Of a stretch of 64,000 bases of DNA, positions 36,001-44,712 are shown piece after piece. A program made the translations under genes and the position numbers. The DNA lies in NCBI RefSeq assembly GCF_049943955.1, contig NZ_JBNFTW010000006.1, forward strand, positions 62,001 to 126,000, given 5' to 3'. The notes beneath the pieces are model-generated. The model was not told the DNA's origin, ran no database searches, and worked only from the letters and a program-made list of their open reading frames with translations. Numbering within the stretch: the first letter of the stretch is position 1; every line of letters starts with the position of its first letter. The stretch comes from Desulfosporosinus sp049943955. GTDB lineage: Bacteria > Bacillota > Desulfitobacteriia > Desulfitobacteriales > Desulfitobacteriaceae.

Positions 36001-38671
36001 GAGAAATAAGCTGCCGGTATAAGCTTCTGAAAATGGCATCAAGCATGATGTAGGATTGATAGGGCAGAAGCAAAAATTGTAGAGCAAATTGTTCGGCAAG
36101 GGTTAAGAAATCCTGAGCAACGTTAGTTTCTTCTCTTCCCTGGCATAAAAGCATATTGAAGATGCACAAGATCATGGGCCAGAGAATACCTAGTGCGGCC
36201 AGTCCGGCCCATACCCAAGGACTCCCGGGAAGAATCATGAATCCTAAGGTCAATAGCAATAATTGGGCTGTACTTTCCAAACTTCTTCTTAAGTTATCAA
36301 AGATCTTCCATTTAGAGATAAAGGGCAGAGGTTTAAAAAGCCAAGGAATAAGCTGCCAGTCTCCTCTCACCCAGCGATGTTGACGGCGCAGAAAAGCCCG
36401 ATAGGTCGAAGGATAACCATCAATTAATTCAACATCTGTGACAAGGCCCGCTCGGGCATAAATCCCTTCGATGAGATCGTGACTGAGAATAGTGTTTTCT
36501 GGAAAGGTCTTTTGGGTTACTTGTTGAAATACATCAACATCGTAAATTCCTTTTCCCGTAAATATCCCTTCGTTAAATAGATCCTGATAAAGATCCGAGA
36601 TGGCGTTTGTATACGGATCTACTCCAACTCTACCCGAATAGATGCGGGAAAATTCGGTGGCACCGGCACTCAAAATGGAAACTCCTACCCGGGGCTGTAG
36701 TATTCCGTAACCTTGGACGACTCTGGTTTTATCCTCATTTAACTGTGGAGAATGCAGCGGATGGGCAAGAGTTCCAATTAGCTTTTTAGCTGTTCCTTGA
36801 GGTAATTGAGTATCGGCATCAAGGGTAATTACATAGCGGATACTCGGAAGGGTCGCTAAGTTTCCAATCTGGATATCATAGCTTGTCTCCCCAGCTTGAC
36901 GCAGCAAAGCATTAAACTCTAAAAGCTTTCCACGTTTGCGCTCCCAACCCATCCAGACTCCTTCAGCAGAATTGTATAAACGGTGCCGATGTAATAAATA
37001 AAATCGGTCTTGTTGATACTTTTGATTGAGATTTTCTATTTCCTCTTTCGCAGCGACGATAATTTCCTCATCATCCGGGATCGTCTGGGAGGGGGCATCT
37101 GCAAAATCTCCCAGCAAGGCAAAATATAAGTTATCATCTCTGTTGGCCAGAAAATAGACTTCCATTTCAGCGATGAGTTCCTTGACTCGGTCCACACTCG
37201 TTAGTAGAGTGGGAACGACAACCATTGTCCTAAATTCATCGGGAATCCCCTCTCGCAGCTCCAATTTCGGTAAAAAAGTAGGTGTAAACAGTTTGCAGAC
37301 TAACCAGTTAAGGGTAGGTATAATTAAACCGCTGGCCCAGATAAGGAGCGTTAAAATTAAGACGATATAGCCAAGAGAGGGTGGCATGCTGCGGGCGTAC
37401 GATAAAACCCAAAGTGTCAGCAAACAAATCCCAAGAATCAGGCCGCCAAAGTAATATGTTAAAGGCTTTTTTTCAACAGCTTGACGAAATTTAGAGAGAG
37501 CGCTGAAATTCGAGCCAAAGTCCTGTTTTAGCTCCTGTTCTAAACTGCTTCGGCCCAGGCCCAGCAAATCAAACCCTATATGGGAGGCCTGTGTATCCCC
37601 TTCGGCTTGTGCCTTTTCTGCCCTGGCAAGCACCTTTCGTGCTACAACAAGTTCCGAGGTTTTAAAATTTTTAGCGATCATTTCCACTTCATGACGATAG
37701 GCATCCCGAGAGTCGAAATCCATTTGTCCATAAATATGGCTAGGATCTTTTTCAAAAACACTCTCGACTAGACTGACTTCTTCGAAAAACCGTGGCCAAT
37801 TTTCCGCGGCAATAAAATGCATACTCGTAATGGCATGCCCCATTGATACTTGATACATTGTCTGTCGTTGACGTTCAAGTTTTGCTAATTCCTCAATGGT
37901 CGTATCCTGTTTGGCAACGGCCCGATCAATCCAGTGCAGTAAAGGGGCTCCATCCACACCGTGTTCGCGCATCCGTCTTAAAATTTGTTCGGCATAAGCT
38001 GAAGAATATTCTTCCTCCATACTTAAAGTTTTCAGCACTTCATCCCAGTTTGTTTTATCATGTTCGGTTTCTAAAAGAGGCAGAAGCCATTGGTCAGCCC
38101 GTTCCCTTTCAGTTTGGGTGAATATAATAAGCTCCGCTAATCTCCTAATATTCTCGAGAATTACAATTCTTAGCATTGTGGGGATTGCCCATAATTCACC
38201 GCTTGTTAAAGGGATTTGAACCTGATAAGCATTGATAAACGCTTTTAAAGTGTCGCGTTGTAATTGACTGTCTGTATGCTCGATTAGTTCGACTAGCAAA
38301 GCATACACTCTGGGATATCCCATAAAGTCACCGCTGGAAATCCGGGGCAACTGCCGTTCAAATTTCAAAGGAAGACTTTTAGGGATCTCCTCTTTCAATC
38401 CTCTGAGACTATAATAATTGTCTAATAACCATTCCGTTGCCGGGATGGTATCTTTTGTTCGAGTAGCATAATCCGTAATTTCATGATAAGCCCGTTCTAA
38501 GAACTTAATATTTTGTCTGACCCTTGGCAAGAGAGTTCGCTTCGGATAATGAGCACTCTGATTCGCGGTGAAACGGGCAATTTCTTCCGCATGCTTCAAC
38601 AAATCTTCTCCGTGAAGGGCAATGTCCTTATATGGTTTTTCTTTAATCATTGACCGTGCGAAAAACTTCAT
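30086..38671 (-). CDS. ndvB: Cyclic beta-1,2-glucan synthase (NdvB/Cgs-like), 2861 residues
   Basis: The giant membrane enzyme matches the length of Brucella Cgs and Rhizobium NdvB. A soluble N-terminal region (1-400) is followed by two helices (about 405-460). Next is a GT84/GT2-like glycosyltransferase domain with ITLDADTQLPQGT and RRQHRWVRGDWQ (about 580-790), then several more helices (about 820-990). A glycoamylase-like domain follows (about 1300-1520). The C-terminal half has two GH94-type modules with GFRDQLQDVMAL, GDWNDGFSQIG and RNTECQIDAIAQ. Such enzymes start, elongate, trim and cyclise beta-1,2-glucan. No export gene (ndvA) or modifying gene is adjacent. It is transcribed alone, between two terminators. 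Confidence 0.93.
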   Translation of the reverse strand: MKFFARSMIKEKPYKDIALHGEDLLKHAEEIARFTANQSAHYPKRTLLPRVRQNIKFLERAYHEITDYATRTKDTIPATEWLLDNYYSLRGLKEEIPKSLPLKFERQLPRISSGDFMGYPRVYALLVELIEHTDSQLQRDTLKAFINAYQVQIPLTSGELWAIPTMLRIVILENIRRLAELIIFTQTERERADQWLLPLLETEHDKTNWDEVLKTLSMEEEYSSAYAEQILRRMREHGVDGAPLLHWIDRAVAKQDTTIEELAKLERQRQTMYQVSMGHAITSMHFIAAENWPRFFEEVSLVESVFEKDPSHIYGQMDFDSRDAYRHEVEMIAKNFKTSELVVARKVLARAEKAQAEGDTQASHIGFDLLGLGRSSLEQELKQDFGSNFSALSKFRQAVEKKPLTYYFGGLILGICLLTLWVLSYARSMPPSLGYIVLILTLLIWASGLIIPTLNWLVCKLFTPTFLPKLELREGIPDEFRTMVVVPTLLTSVDRVKELIAEMEVYFLANRDDNLYFALLGDFADAPSQTIPDDEEIIVAAKEEIENLNQKYQQDRFYLLHRHRLYNSAEGVWMGWERKRGKLLEFNALLRQAGETSYDIQIGNLATLPSIRYVITLDADTQLPQGTAKKLIGTLAHPLHSPQLNEDKTRVVQGYGILQPRVGVSILSAGATEFSRIYSGRVGVDPYTNAISDLYQDLFNEGIFTGKGIYDVDVFQQVTQKTFPENTILSHDLIEGIYARAGLVTDVELIDGYPSTYRAFLRRQHRWVRGDWQLIPWLFKPLPFISKWKIFDNLRRSLESTAQLLLLTLGFMILPGSPWVWAGLAALGILWPMILCIFNMLLCQGREETNVAQDFLTLAEQFALQFLLLPYQSYIMLDAIFRSLYRQLISHRNMLEWETAADTEKRIDLSFKANLGAMRPVIVYCVLVFFLIGFLFPAKLIGVTPLVILWLLSIWCSYRVSLPKRHKEALLSASEQQSLRLWARKIWAFFDEFVSDAEHWLPPDNVQIDPPNGIAHRTSPTNIGLALLANLAARDFGYISLSTAINRIESTLQTIKELGHWQGHLYNWYDTLSLEPLEPRYISTVDSGNFAMYLVTLKSGISESLESPLLNLGYLSALQDTLILFKQAVSEEVFNDFSEFERSLNKFLETSDQSWSLESWRQLLLSWPNVPSDQEWSEEGRYWYKQLQKMIGSFEQEIQDFFPWAKDPALKNQIDQQVADELQFAPLERLALYYSQGLEQGTFSAEFGEKIKPALKKAQQLLLKSRELQHELEEMVLATDFRPLFDEKRQLFSIGYRVGDSMLDKSYYDLLASEARQASFIAIAKGDVSHSHWFRLGRTLTLAQRKRSLVSWSGTMFEFLMPLLVMRNYEGTLLDETYNSVVEVQRKYAAEHNLPWGISESGFYAFDPQLNYQYKAFGVPGLGLKRGLIQDLVIAPYASFLALMVAPREALSNISSMDHQGFSGRYGLYEAADYTADRIPVGGSHKLIKSFMAHHQGMSFLALDNVLFDNRMQNRLHKEPFIQASELLLQERLPSAVSLVSQPESEQVVAERYSKNTLPEKNHSIFLNTAMSPIPVTHCISNGQYSVMLTNSGAGFSRFREISISRWREDVTRDAWGMYFYIQNLNSGDVWSAAFQPCGFGGEDYKVTFAPDRVEFRRQDGNLTTKTEIVVSPEDQTEIRRISLTNHSKFERVVEITSYFEVVLARANDDLAHPAFGNLFIQTDYQNEVLFASRRPRKENQRRLWLMHTVATEGDKVGTLQYETDRARFVGRGRSLAKPQAVDANHPLSNTVGAVLDPIMSLRQRVRIGPGQTAKVSFSVGYADNQEEIVRISEKYRDPLSVNRAFELAWTHCNMELRHLNLTAGQANEALSLGGHLFYLSPCRRDVAEYIEKNCKGQSALWSYAISGDLPIVLVRVDCEEHLDLVRRLLTIHEYWSLKGLYADLVILNEDESGYVQAFQDNLRDLVSMGHARDRLNQPGGVFILQKGHVHSDDLRLLYTVARIMFNGEGGSCTLQVRKKSKLITEEGIDADTHSPSAADKVYLEASPENKPSESIDEILSSLTFPNGYGGFSDDGKEYIIQLQEGRNTPLPWINVIANSRFGFQVSEAGAGYSWSMNSREYKLTPWSNDPVLDPPGEVLYLKNVETGEFWSVTARPRREKGAYTIRHGQGYSVFEHCSHGVKQTLRLFVPVEEPVKITELMLSNMSEQTIHLSLVYYAEWVLGVAREQTAPYLVSEFDKEKQLFLVRNTYQEEFAGRQGFLTAIGGDIDSYTGDRSEFIGRNGSLADPMGLKTERFSDSVGAGLDPCTAMQINLSLAPGEEKTVTFLLGDTQNREEAEEIREKYRNPNQVNEELEHVKSFWDGLLGKIQVETPDTSMNLLLNRWLLYQTMVCRIWARSAFYQSGGAYGFRDQLQDVMALVYTSPEITRRQIILHCAHQFREGDVQHWWHEGKSKGIRTRFADDLLWLPFVTAHYIERTGDIGVLEEVTSFLEDEPLKEGEDERYSVPNVSAETGTVYEHCLRALERGMRFGEHGLPLIGSGDWNDGFSQIGPKGSGESVWLGWFLYLTLQSFLNICLVRQDKERGEDYRRIAEELQQSLEKHGWDGGWYRRAYFDDGTPLGSTRNTECQIDAIAQSWSVISGAAKPSRALDAMLALEHYLWRKDEGILLLLTPPFDKSLPDPGYIKGYVPGVRENGGQYTHGAIWAVLAYTTLGEGDKAMELFHMLNPVNHARTEHEANRYKVEPYVVAADVYAIHPHVGRGGWSWYTGAAGWLYQAGLEGILGFKRLGDRLILKPCIPSHWKGFRLTYTYCSSRYEIVVENPQGKMTGAERITCDDVLLEEPVILLRDDSQVHTVYLTM

Positions 38672-38750
38672 TGTTCGTCTCCGTTTGTCATTTTTTGAGC
38701 ATCATTATTGCATTATTCCCAATCTCTCCCACTTCATTCATAAAAACAAA

Positions 38751-38779
38751 CACCCTAGCCATTTTTCACAGCTAGGGTG
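38751..38779 (-). terminator. Terminator of the ftsK/spoIIIE gene
   Basis: CACCCTAGC (38751-38759) pairs perfectly with GCTAGGGTG (38771-38779). It lies about 30 bases past the ftsK stop, followed on the minus strand by a T-rich stretch. Confidence 0.82.
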
Positions 38780-38811
38780 CCGAAATTATTTATTAACTTA
38801 ACTGTTAAGTA

Positions 38812-41466
38812 TTAACCGAACCGCTCTAGAAATTCATCCATAGTAATAAGTACCTGTCTGGGTTTACTTCCTTCATAAGCTCCCACAACTCCCTGATCTT
38901 CAAGCATATCCATCAAGCGCGCGGCCCTGGTATATCCGAGTTTTAAGCGTCGTTGTAAGAAAGAGGTCGATGCGATACCGCTTTTAAGACAAAGTTTTCC
39001 TGCTTCAAAAAATAGCGCATCATCAGGACCATTACCTTCATCATTCTTTTCCGGAGTTTCTGCAAACAACCGTTCCGGATCAAGATATTCGGGTTTGCCA
39101 AGGTTCTTCCAATGGGCAATGATCTTTTGCACTTCTTCATCGGTCACTAAACAGCCTTGTACGCGCAACGCCTTATTAACCCCTAAGGGAGAATAAAGCA
39201 TATCCCCTTTGCCCAAAAGCTTTTCGGCTCCAGTAGCATCAAGAATCGTGCGTGAATCGATTTGAGACGATACCGCGAAGGAAATTCGGCTGGGAATATT
39301 GGCCTTAATGACCCCTGTTATCACGTCAACAGATGGCCGCTGAGTTGCAATTACAAGATGAATACCTGCTGCCCTTGCCATTTGGGCTAAACGGCAGATG
39401 GCCTCCTCAACTTCACCGGGAGCTACCAGCATGAGATCTGCCAATTCATCAATGATTACCACGATGTAAGGCAGCTTTATGGACGAATCAACTTCGGACT
39501 TAAGTTTATTATAGCGGACAACGTCTCGAACTCCCGCAGCAGCAAAAAGTTCATACCTATTCTCCATTTCTTTAACGATCCATTTAAGAGCACTAGCTGC
39601 CTTCTTAGGATCAACAACTACGGGGGCAAGAAGATGAGGAATACCATTATATTGACTCAGCTCAACCATTTTAGGATCAACGAGTAAGAATTTCACTTCG
39701 GCCGGCGTTGCATTAAATAAGATTGAATTTATGATTGAAGTAATACAAACACTCTTCCCAGAACCAGTAGCTCCAGCCACCAAAAGATGGGGCATTTTAA
39801 TTAAATCTGCGACGATGGGCTGATCTGCTATATCTTTTCCTAAGGCTACTTTAAGTTTCGAAGAATAGTCACGAAAACTGGGGGTCTCCAGCACTTCTCG
39901 AAAAGGGACCGAACGCGCCTGTTTATTGGGAACTTCGATGCCAATAGCAGCCTTTCCTGGAATAGGAGCCTCAATACGCACATCACGAGCCGCCAGCCCC
40001 AAAGCAATATCATCTGCCAGATTGACAATCTTACTAATTTTCACTCCCGGAGCTGGTGCTAATTCGTAACGAGTGATCACAGGTCCACTGGTAACACGAA
40101 TTACTTTTGCTTTAACTCCGAAATCCAAAAGCACTTTTTCTAACAACCTGGAAGTCTCGGGGTCTTGGACAGGAGAATGCAAGGCAACGGGGTCAAGCAA
40201 GGAAAAGTCAGGAGATTCCCAAAGAGGGTGATTTTGAGGTTTATCCTCGAGATTATGTTCATGAACGTCTTCATGAATGTCTTCATGAATATTTTCTGGA
40301 ACATTTTCTGGAATGTCATCAAAAGTAATGGGAACATGAGTTATAGGAGAAGGTTCCAAAGCAGATTCTAGAATTTGATCTGTCGTTATTTCTGATACTG
40401 ATCTTGGATCCGATATAGGTTCCTGGATTAATTCAGCAACAAATTTCATTTTAGATTCTGTATTAAATCCCGGCTTCTTCTCCCCTCCATCAGAATCAAG
40501 AACTATGTGCGGATCACTGATCCTTTCGTCTTTTAAACTGCATTCCTTTACAGCCGTAACAGTATTAATCGTATGGTTGATCTGCAAATCAGGCTTATTC
40601 TCAGGTTTAAGGTCTACATCTTGAGGATCTGTACAACATTGTTGATCTGATGATACCTTAAAGTTCTCTTCCAAATCCCTTTGAGTTGGATTGTTATCGA
40701 TTTTAAACTGCGCTAAAAACTCTGCTTGATCTGCTTGAGATTTAAAGATAGATTTAGCCTGACAGGGGTTCTCCTTCAAATTTTCCTGTACCACTGGCCG
40801 ATTACTCTCTGACTTAGGAAGTGCGTTCTTCGGGGTCTCTTCATGGTCTACGTCTTCAAAATACGTTTCGATTCCCCTTAATAGAGTCAATTTCGGCGTC
40901 TTTTTCAGCAGAAATGACTCACCGGCTGCAAAATATGATGGAAAGTCTTCGCCCAATTCATTCATTTCCAGCGCTTGTTCCTGATCAACATCTTTAATTT
41001 CGACCCATTCCGGCGAGGAAAAGTAATGATTAAAGCCATGCAAATTAACAAGTTTTCCACCGGGCAAAGGTATTCCCTCTTCATTCGGTTTGGGACTTGT
41101 TAACCAAGACTTCGTGGGCTTCACCTCAGTTTGCCTTTTGCGCTGTGCTTTGGCGACTGCTTTAGAATGAACATTCCTTGTGGTCGTTTGAGATTGAGAT
41201 TTGAATTGAGACCGCGATCGAAACGACTGGACTTTATCCGAATAAATCCATAAAACAATAGCAATAACCAAAAATAGGAAAAGTCCAATCCAAGCAAAAT
41301 GAGCTCCAAAAATTGCTGAAATCCCCGAAAAAATCGGTCGTCCCATGAAAAATCCCCGACCGCCCATAAGACCCAATAGAGAAAACAGGAACAATAAAAT
41401 ACTTATTATTTTTAAAGAAATTATTTTTAAATCATACATATCTAAATTCTTTCTACTACCTCGCAC
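38812..41466 (-). CDS. DNA translocase FtsK/SpoIIIE
   Basis: The protein is a hexameric DNA pump at the division or sporulation septum. The 884 residues have only two clear N-terminal membrane helices (about 13-75), fewer than the usual four. A long acidic, low-complexity linker follows (about 100-420), containing short repeats around ENVPENIHEDIHEDVHEH. The motor domain has Walker A VAGATGSGKS (about 565) and Walker B VVIIDELADLM. A C-terminal gamma winged helix (SFLQRRLKLGYTRAARLMDML) reads orienting sequences. It could be the main FtsK or a sporulation SpoIIIE; other paralogues cannot be seen here. Confidence 0.93.
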   Translation of the reverse strand: MRGSRKNLDMYDLKIISLKIISILLFLFSLLGLMGGRGFFMGRPIFSGISAIFGAHFAWIGLFLFLVIAIVLWIYSDKVQSFRSRSQFKSQSQTTTRNVHSKAVAKAQRKRQTEVKPTKSWLTSPKPNEEGIPLPGGKLVNLHGFNHYFSSPEWVEIKDVDQEQALEMNELGEDFPSYFAAGESFLLKKTPKLTLLRGIETYFEDVDHEETPKNALPKSESNRPVVQENLKENPCQAKSIFKSQADQAEFLAQFKIDNNPTQRDLEENFKVSSDQQCCTDPQDVDLKPENKPDLQINHTINTVTAVKECSLKDERISDPHIVLDSDGGEKKPGFNTESKMKFVAELIQEPISDPRSVSEITTDQILESALEPSPITHVPITFDDIPENVPENIHEDIHEDVHEHNLEDKPQNHPLWESPDFSLLDPVALHSPVQDPETSRLLEKVLLDFGVKAKVIRVTSGPVITRYELAPAPGVKISKIVNLADDIALGLAARDVRIEAPIPGKAAIGIEVPNKQARSVPFREVLETPSFRDYSSKLKVALGKDIADQPIVADLIKMPHLLVAGATGSGKSVCITSIINSILFNATPAEVKFLLVDPKMVELSQYNGIPHLLAPVVVDPKKAASALKWIVKEMENRYELFAAAGVRDVVRYNKLKSEVDSSIKLPYIVVIIDELADLMLVAPGEVEEAICRLAQMARAAGIHLVIATQRPSVDVITGVIKANIPSRISFAVSSQIDSRTILDATGAEKLLGKGDMLYSPLGVNKALRVQGCLVTDEEVQKIIAHWKNLGKPEYLDPERLFAETPEKNDEGNGPDDALFFEAGKLCLKSGIASTSFLQRRLKLGYTRAARLMDMLEDQGVVGAYEGSKPRQVLITMDEFLERFG

Positions 41467-41542
41467 CTCTTCACCCCCATGCTATACTCATTATGGTTGA
41501 TAAGCTATGGGAATGTCAAAAGGTTTTTTTCGTTCTATCTCA

Positions 41543-42502
41543 TTAGTAACTTAAAAGTACGCCTTCTTGATTAGGAAAATGATTAAAAATCTCATAGGAT
41601 ATTTCACCGTTTTCATTCAGGTAAACATTGCCGGTATAGAGAAAATCACCTTTCGTCCAATACCGCAGATCGACAAATTCCACCAGACATTCTCCTGAAT
41701 CCGAGTCATGAGCCATCACATGATAATAAGGGGTAAATTGACAAAACATTTCCGCTAGATTTCCCTCAAGAGCATTAGAAACTGAAGGATTGTCTTTATC
41801 AAATTTCGGTAAAACTCTGCAAATTGAAGGAATCTGATTCCGAACAATACCAAACCGCACCGAATCTCCCTGGAAAAGAATAAAATTCCAGGCAAAAGGA
41901 TGATACATGGCCGGAAGGACTTTAACTTCAGCACGAGATTTAATTGAATACACTTCCATAAGTTTATTACGTGTTTTCAAACGGCCAATTTGACGGTAGC
42001 CTAAATATAATAAACTGAAAAATATAGCAATTGAAGCAGAAGGTCTGGAAAAATCAGCAGAACGCAGCGAGACCATAAAAGATCCCAGAAACAAGCATGA
42101 TATGATGGGATCGGTAAGCATTATCATATCGACTGTGATTTTCTTACGCGAAAACGGCCATAACAATTCTGCTCCAAAAGAATTTAATAAGTCCAAAATA
42201 CTATGTGATAATGTTCCGATAAGTGTCCATAAAACCACAGTCCACCAAGACGTTGTAGGATAAATTAAATATAAGGTTGTTCCGAGTCCCAAAGACATAC
42301 CGGTTAAGGCCATTAAAGAATGACTAGCACCCCGATGGTTCATCAAATAGTTTAAACGACCTTTGAGATGAGCTAAAATATCGAGATCAGGAAGCATAGC
42401 GCCCAGAGTACAGCCCAAAAATACTGGATCATTTAATTGCATCGTATGACCTGAGAAAGCACTTAAGGCAATTCCGACGAGTCCATGAGTTATAGGATCC
42501 AT
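41543..42502 (-). CDS. YdjM-family membrane-bound metal-dependent hydrolase-like protein
   Basis: The 319-residue protein begins MDPITHGLVGIALSAF and contains the YdjM/LexA-regulated hydrolase signature of spaced histidines and aspartates: THGLVG, GAMLPDLDIL, NHRGASHSLMAL and GTLSHSILDLLNSFG. There are four or five membrane helices in the first 190 residues and a soluble C-terminal domain (about 190-319). The activity of the family is not established. The ATG follows GGAGGGCAATA. It stands alone upstream of ftsK. Confidence 0.85.
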   Translation of the reverse strand: MDPITHGLVGIALSAFSGHTMQLNDPVFLGCTLGAMLPDLDILAHLKGRLNYLMNHRGASHSLMALTGMSLGLGTTLYLIYPTTSWWTVVLWTLIGTLSHSILDLLNSFGAELLWPFSRKKITVDMIMLTDPIISCLFLGSFMVSLRSADFSRPSASIAIFFSLLYLGYRQIGRLKTRNKLMEVYSIKSRAEVKVLPAMYHPFAWNFILFQGDSVRFGIVRNQIPSICRVLPKFDKDNPSVSNALEGNLAEMFCQFTPYYHVMAHDSDSGECLVEFVDLRYWTKGDFLYTGNVYLNENGEISYEIFNHFPNQEGVLLSY

Positions 42503-42633
42503 TATTGCCCTCCTTCACATTTTTGTCACGACCCTAACAGTTTTTATTATAGCATAAAGTTGTTGAAGCAACCCGAATTTCATACTCTGAAATGCATTTC
42601 CTGATTTTTCATCTTATTACATATAACTAGAAA

Positions 42634-42655
42634 ACTCCGCATAACCATGCGGAGT
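42634..42655 (-). terminator. Terminator of the BON-domain gene
   Basis: ACTCCGCAT pairs perfectly with ATGCGGAGT around a 4-base loop. It lies about 40 bases beyond the BON gene stop, with T-rich DNA following on the minus strand. Confidence 0.75.
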
Positions 42656-42696
42656 AATCCATGACACCGATAGCAAGGGATCTAAACCTTAGTCAA

Positions 42697-43587
42697 TTAC
42701 CCTTTGCTGGAATGTGCGGCAACTTTTATTGAATTATTGACAGTATGAATCTCGGGGATGCTTTTAATCATTTCTTCAGGCAGATCACGTTCCTCTTCGG
42801 TGTAAACTTCTCCAGTCAGAAAAGCAATACCATTCTGTACAAAAGCTCGAACTTGGCCTGAATTTAAACCATGCTGTCCCAACTTTGATACCAGCTGCTC
42901 CGTCAGCCACAAGTCATCACCCTGCGACCGATGGCGAGTCATTATCTCACTGACAACAGCCTTCACACCGGGAACTTGATATGCAGTTTCAACGGCCCAT
43001 TCCATCTCTTCCTGTGTATCTACAAGACCGCTTAACGTTATCAAGCCATTACGCGCACCCGTTTGAATTTCATGTGCATTAACCCAAGGTGATGCAACCA
43101 AAGCATTTTCCACGCGATTTACTAAAGTCGCGTCGTCAACGGCTTTCTCCAAAAATTGAATTTCGCTGCGAATTTCTTTTACTCCGCGTACCTGAGAGGC
43201 AAGGCGCTTGGCTAACCGTTCAGTGCTTTGGGTCTCAACATGTCCGAGCAAGGTAACAATTCCGCGACTAACCCGACACCCCAAATGAGTTATATCCTCA
43301 AAATTAGAGTTCTTAAACCGTTCAACAATTCCCTCTTCTATATCCTTATCCAGGATAATTCCGTCATTAGAAACGGTCAGAGAGTTATCTAATTCACGAA
43401 CACCATCGATGCGGCCCACACGACTCCCGAAAAAATCCTTTTCCGCTAAACTATCAACCATTCCCCAGATTATTGCCCTGTCTCCTTTGACCTCTACGTG
43501 AATCCCCTGCCCGCTTTCTCCGAAATGTGTATGAATAAGTTTTTTGATATCCCGAAGAATATCTTTTTCGGATCGTGAATTATGCAT
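42697..43587 (-). CDS. Protein with three or four BON domains
   Basis: BON domains are alpha/beta modules thought to bind phospholipid or small ligands. At least four repeats are visible in 296 residues (about 10-75, 80-145, 150-220, 225-290). Each has the pattern hydrophobic-x-V-x-x-G-x-V-x-L-x-G-V followed by a predicted helix ending in GV-x-x-V, such as GIVTLLGHVETQ, GLITLSGLVDTQ and GIAFLTGEVYTE. No signal peptide is visible, unlike periplasmic OsmY. The ATG at 43587 follows GGAGGGAGATTTT. A membrane role is unproven. Confidence 0.85.
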   Translation of the reverse strand: MHNSRSEKDILRDIKKLIHTHFGESGQGIHVEVKGDRAIIWGMVDSLAEKDFFGSRVGRIDGVRELDNSLTVSNDGIILDKDIEEGIVERFKNSNFEDITHLGCRVSRGIVTLLGHVETQSTERLAKRLASQVRGVKEIRSEIQFLEKAVDDATLVNRVENALVASPWVNAHEIQTGARNGLITLSGLVDTQEEMEWAVETAYQVPGVKAVVSEIMTRHRSQGDDLWLTEQLVSKLGQHGLNSGQVRAFVQNGIAFLTGEVYTEEERDLPEEMIKSIPEIHTVNNSIKVAAHSSKG

Positions 43588-43660
43588 AAAATCTCCCTCC
43601 AACATGAAGCTGTGTTTTCATACTCAGAGGGTATTTTATCCCAAGACTTCCTCTTTTAAT

Positions 43661-44683
43661 CTACCCTATTTCAGCAGGCTTTAATTTTGTCAGATTCGCT
43701 GCCACTTCTTCCAAAAGATGCAATTGTTCTCTTAAACCCAACACTATGAGAAGATCACCTTCTATGATTTCCTCTTGAGCACTAGGATTACTGATAACAC
43801 GATCATTACGCAAAATTGCTAAGATCATAGCACCAGTTTGCTGCTTAATCCCGCTTGTAGACAAGGTTCTTCCGATCAGGCAAGACCCTTGATCAACTTT
43901 AAGTTCCATAATTTCCATCCCAATATTTTGATCATGAATACAGGTTTCAAGATACTCAATACTAACAGGTTTCAAAATTGACATAGCCATTCTCCAGCCG
44001 CCTAATATGGCTGGAGAAATCACCTTGTCAGCTCCGGCACGCAACAATTTATTCTCGGATTCTAACCGATCCATGCGGGCAACCACCTGAATATTCGGGT
44101 TTAGCCCTTTTGCTGTCAGGGTTACAAACACGTTTAGGGAATCTTCAGGAAGTGCCGTAATTAACCCCTTTGCTCGCTCAATTCCAGCCTTTTTTAATAC
44201 CTCATCTTCAGTCGCATCATTATTAAGGACTAGATATCCTTCCCCAATATACTCATGGGCCAAGTCCTCTTGTTGTTCAATGACGACACAAGGATGGCCT
44301 TCTTTCCGGAGACGGTAAAGCACTTGTTTTCCAACGCGTCCACCTCCACAGACAATAATGTGGTTTTGAAGTTCAGCGATTTTCTTATTCATCTTTCTTC
44401 TCCCATACGCCCCTGCTAATTGACCTTCGATTAAAAACGCCATCATTATTCCAACAAAATAGAGCATTACTCCGGCTCCGCCAATCATGAGGATAATGAT
44501 AAAAACATGGCCGGAATCCGATTTAACTTCAATATCCCCATAACCCACCGTCGTAATGGTCTCGACCGTAAAATAAAAGGCTTGGGCCAAAGTGAGGTGT
44601 TCCGTCGTCATTAACCCAATTGTTCCGAAAAACAGCGTAAACAAAAGGGCTAAAAAGGCTAGTCCAATGCGCCTGCCCAACAA
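43661..44683 (-). CDS. Potassium channel with RCK (TrkA-N/TrkA-C) domains, MthK-like
   Basis: The 340-residue protein has two membrane helices flanking a pore loop with the selectivity filter TVGYGD (about 45-50). A Rossmann RCK domain follows with HIIVCGGGRVGKQVLYRLR (about 108-126), then a TrkA-C domain (about 255-335). RCK domains bind Ca2+ or nucleotides and open the gate, so this is a ligand-gated K+ channel of the cytoplasmic membrane. It lies between the BON gene and a PHP gene on the same strand, with a short gap to the latter (44713). An operon is possible. Confidence 0.93.
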   Translation of the reverse strand: MLGRRIGLAFLALLFTLFFGTIGLMTTEHLTLAQAFYFTVETITTVGYGDIEVKSDSGHVFIIILMIGGAGVMLYFVGIMMAFLIEGQLAGAYGRRKMNKKIAELQNHIIVCGGGRVGKQVLYRLRKEGHPCVVIEQQEDLAHEYIGEGYLVLNNDATEDEVLKKAGIERAKGLITALPEDSLNVFVTLTAKGLNPNIQVVARMDRLESENKLLRAGADKVISPAILGGWRMAMSILKPVSIEYLETCIHDQNIGMEIMELKVDQGSCLIGRTLSTSGIKQQTGAMILAILRNDRVISNPSAQEEIIEGDLLIVLGLREQLHLLEEVAANLTKLKPAEIG

Positions 44684-44712
44684 ATCACTTCTTTCTTTAC
44701 AAACCTCTGACT

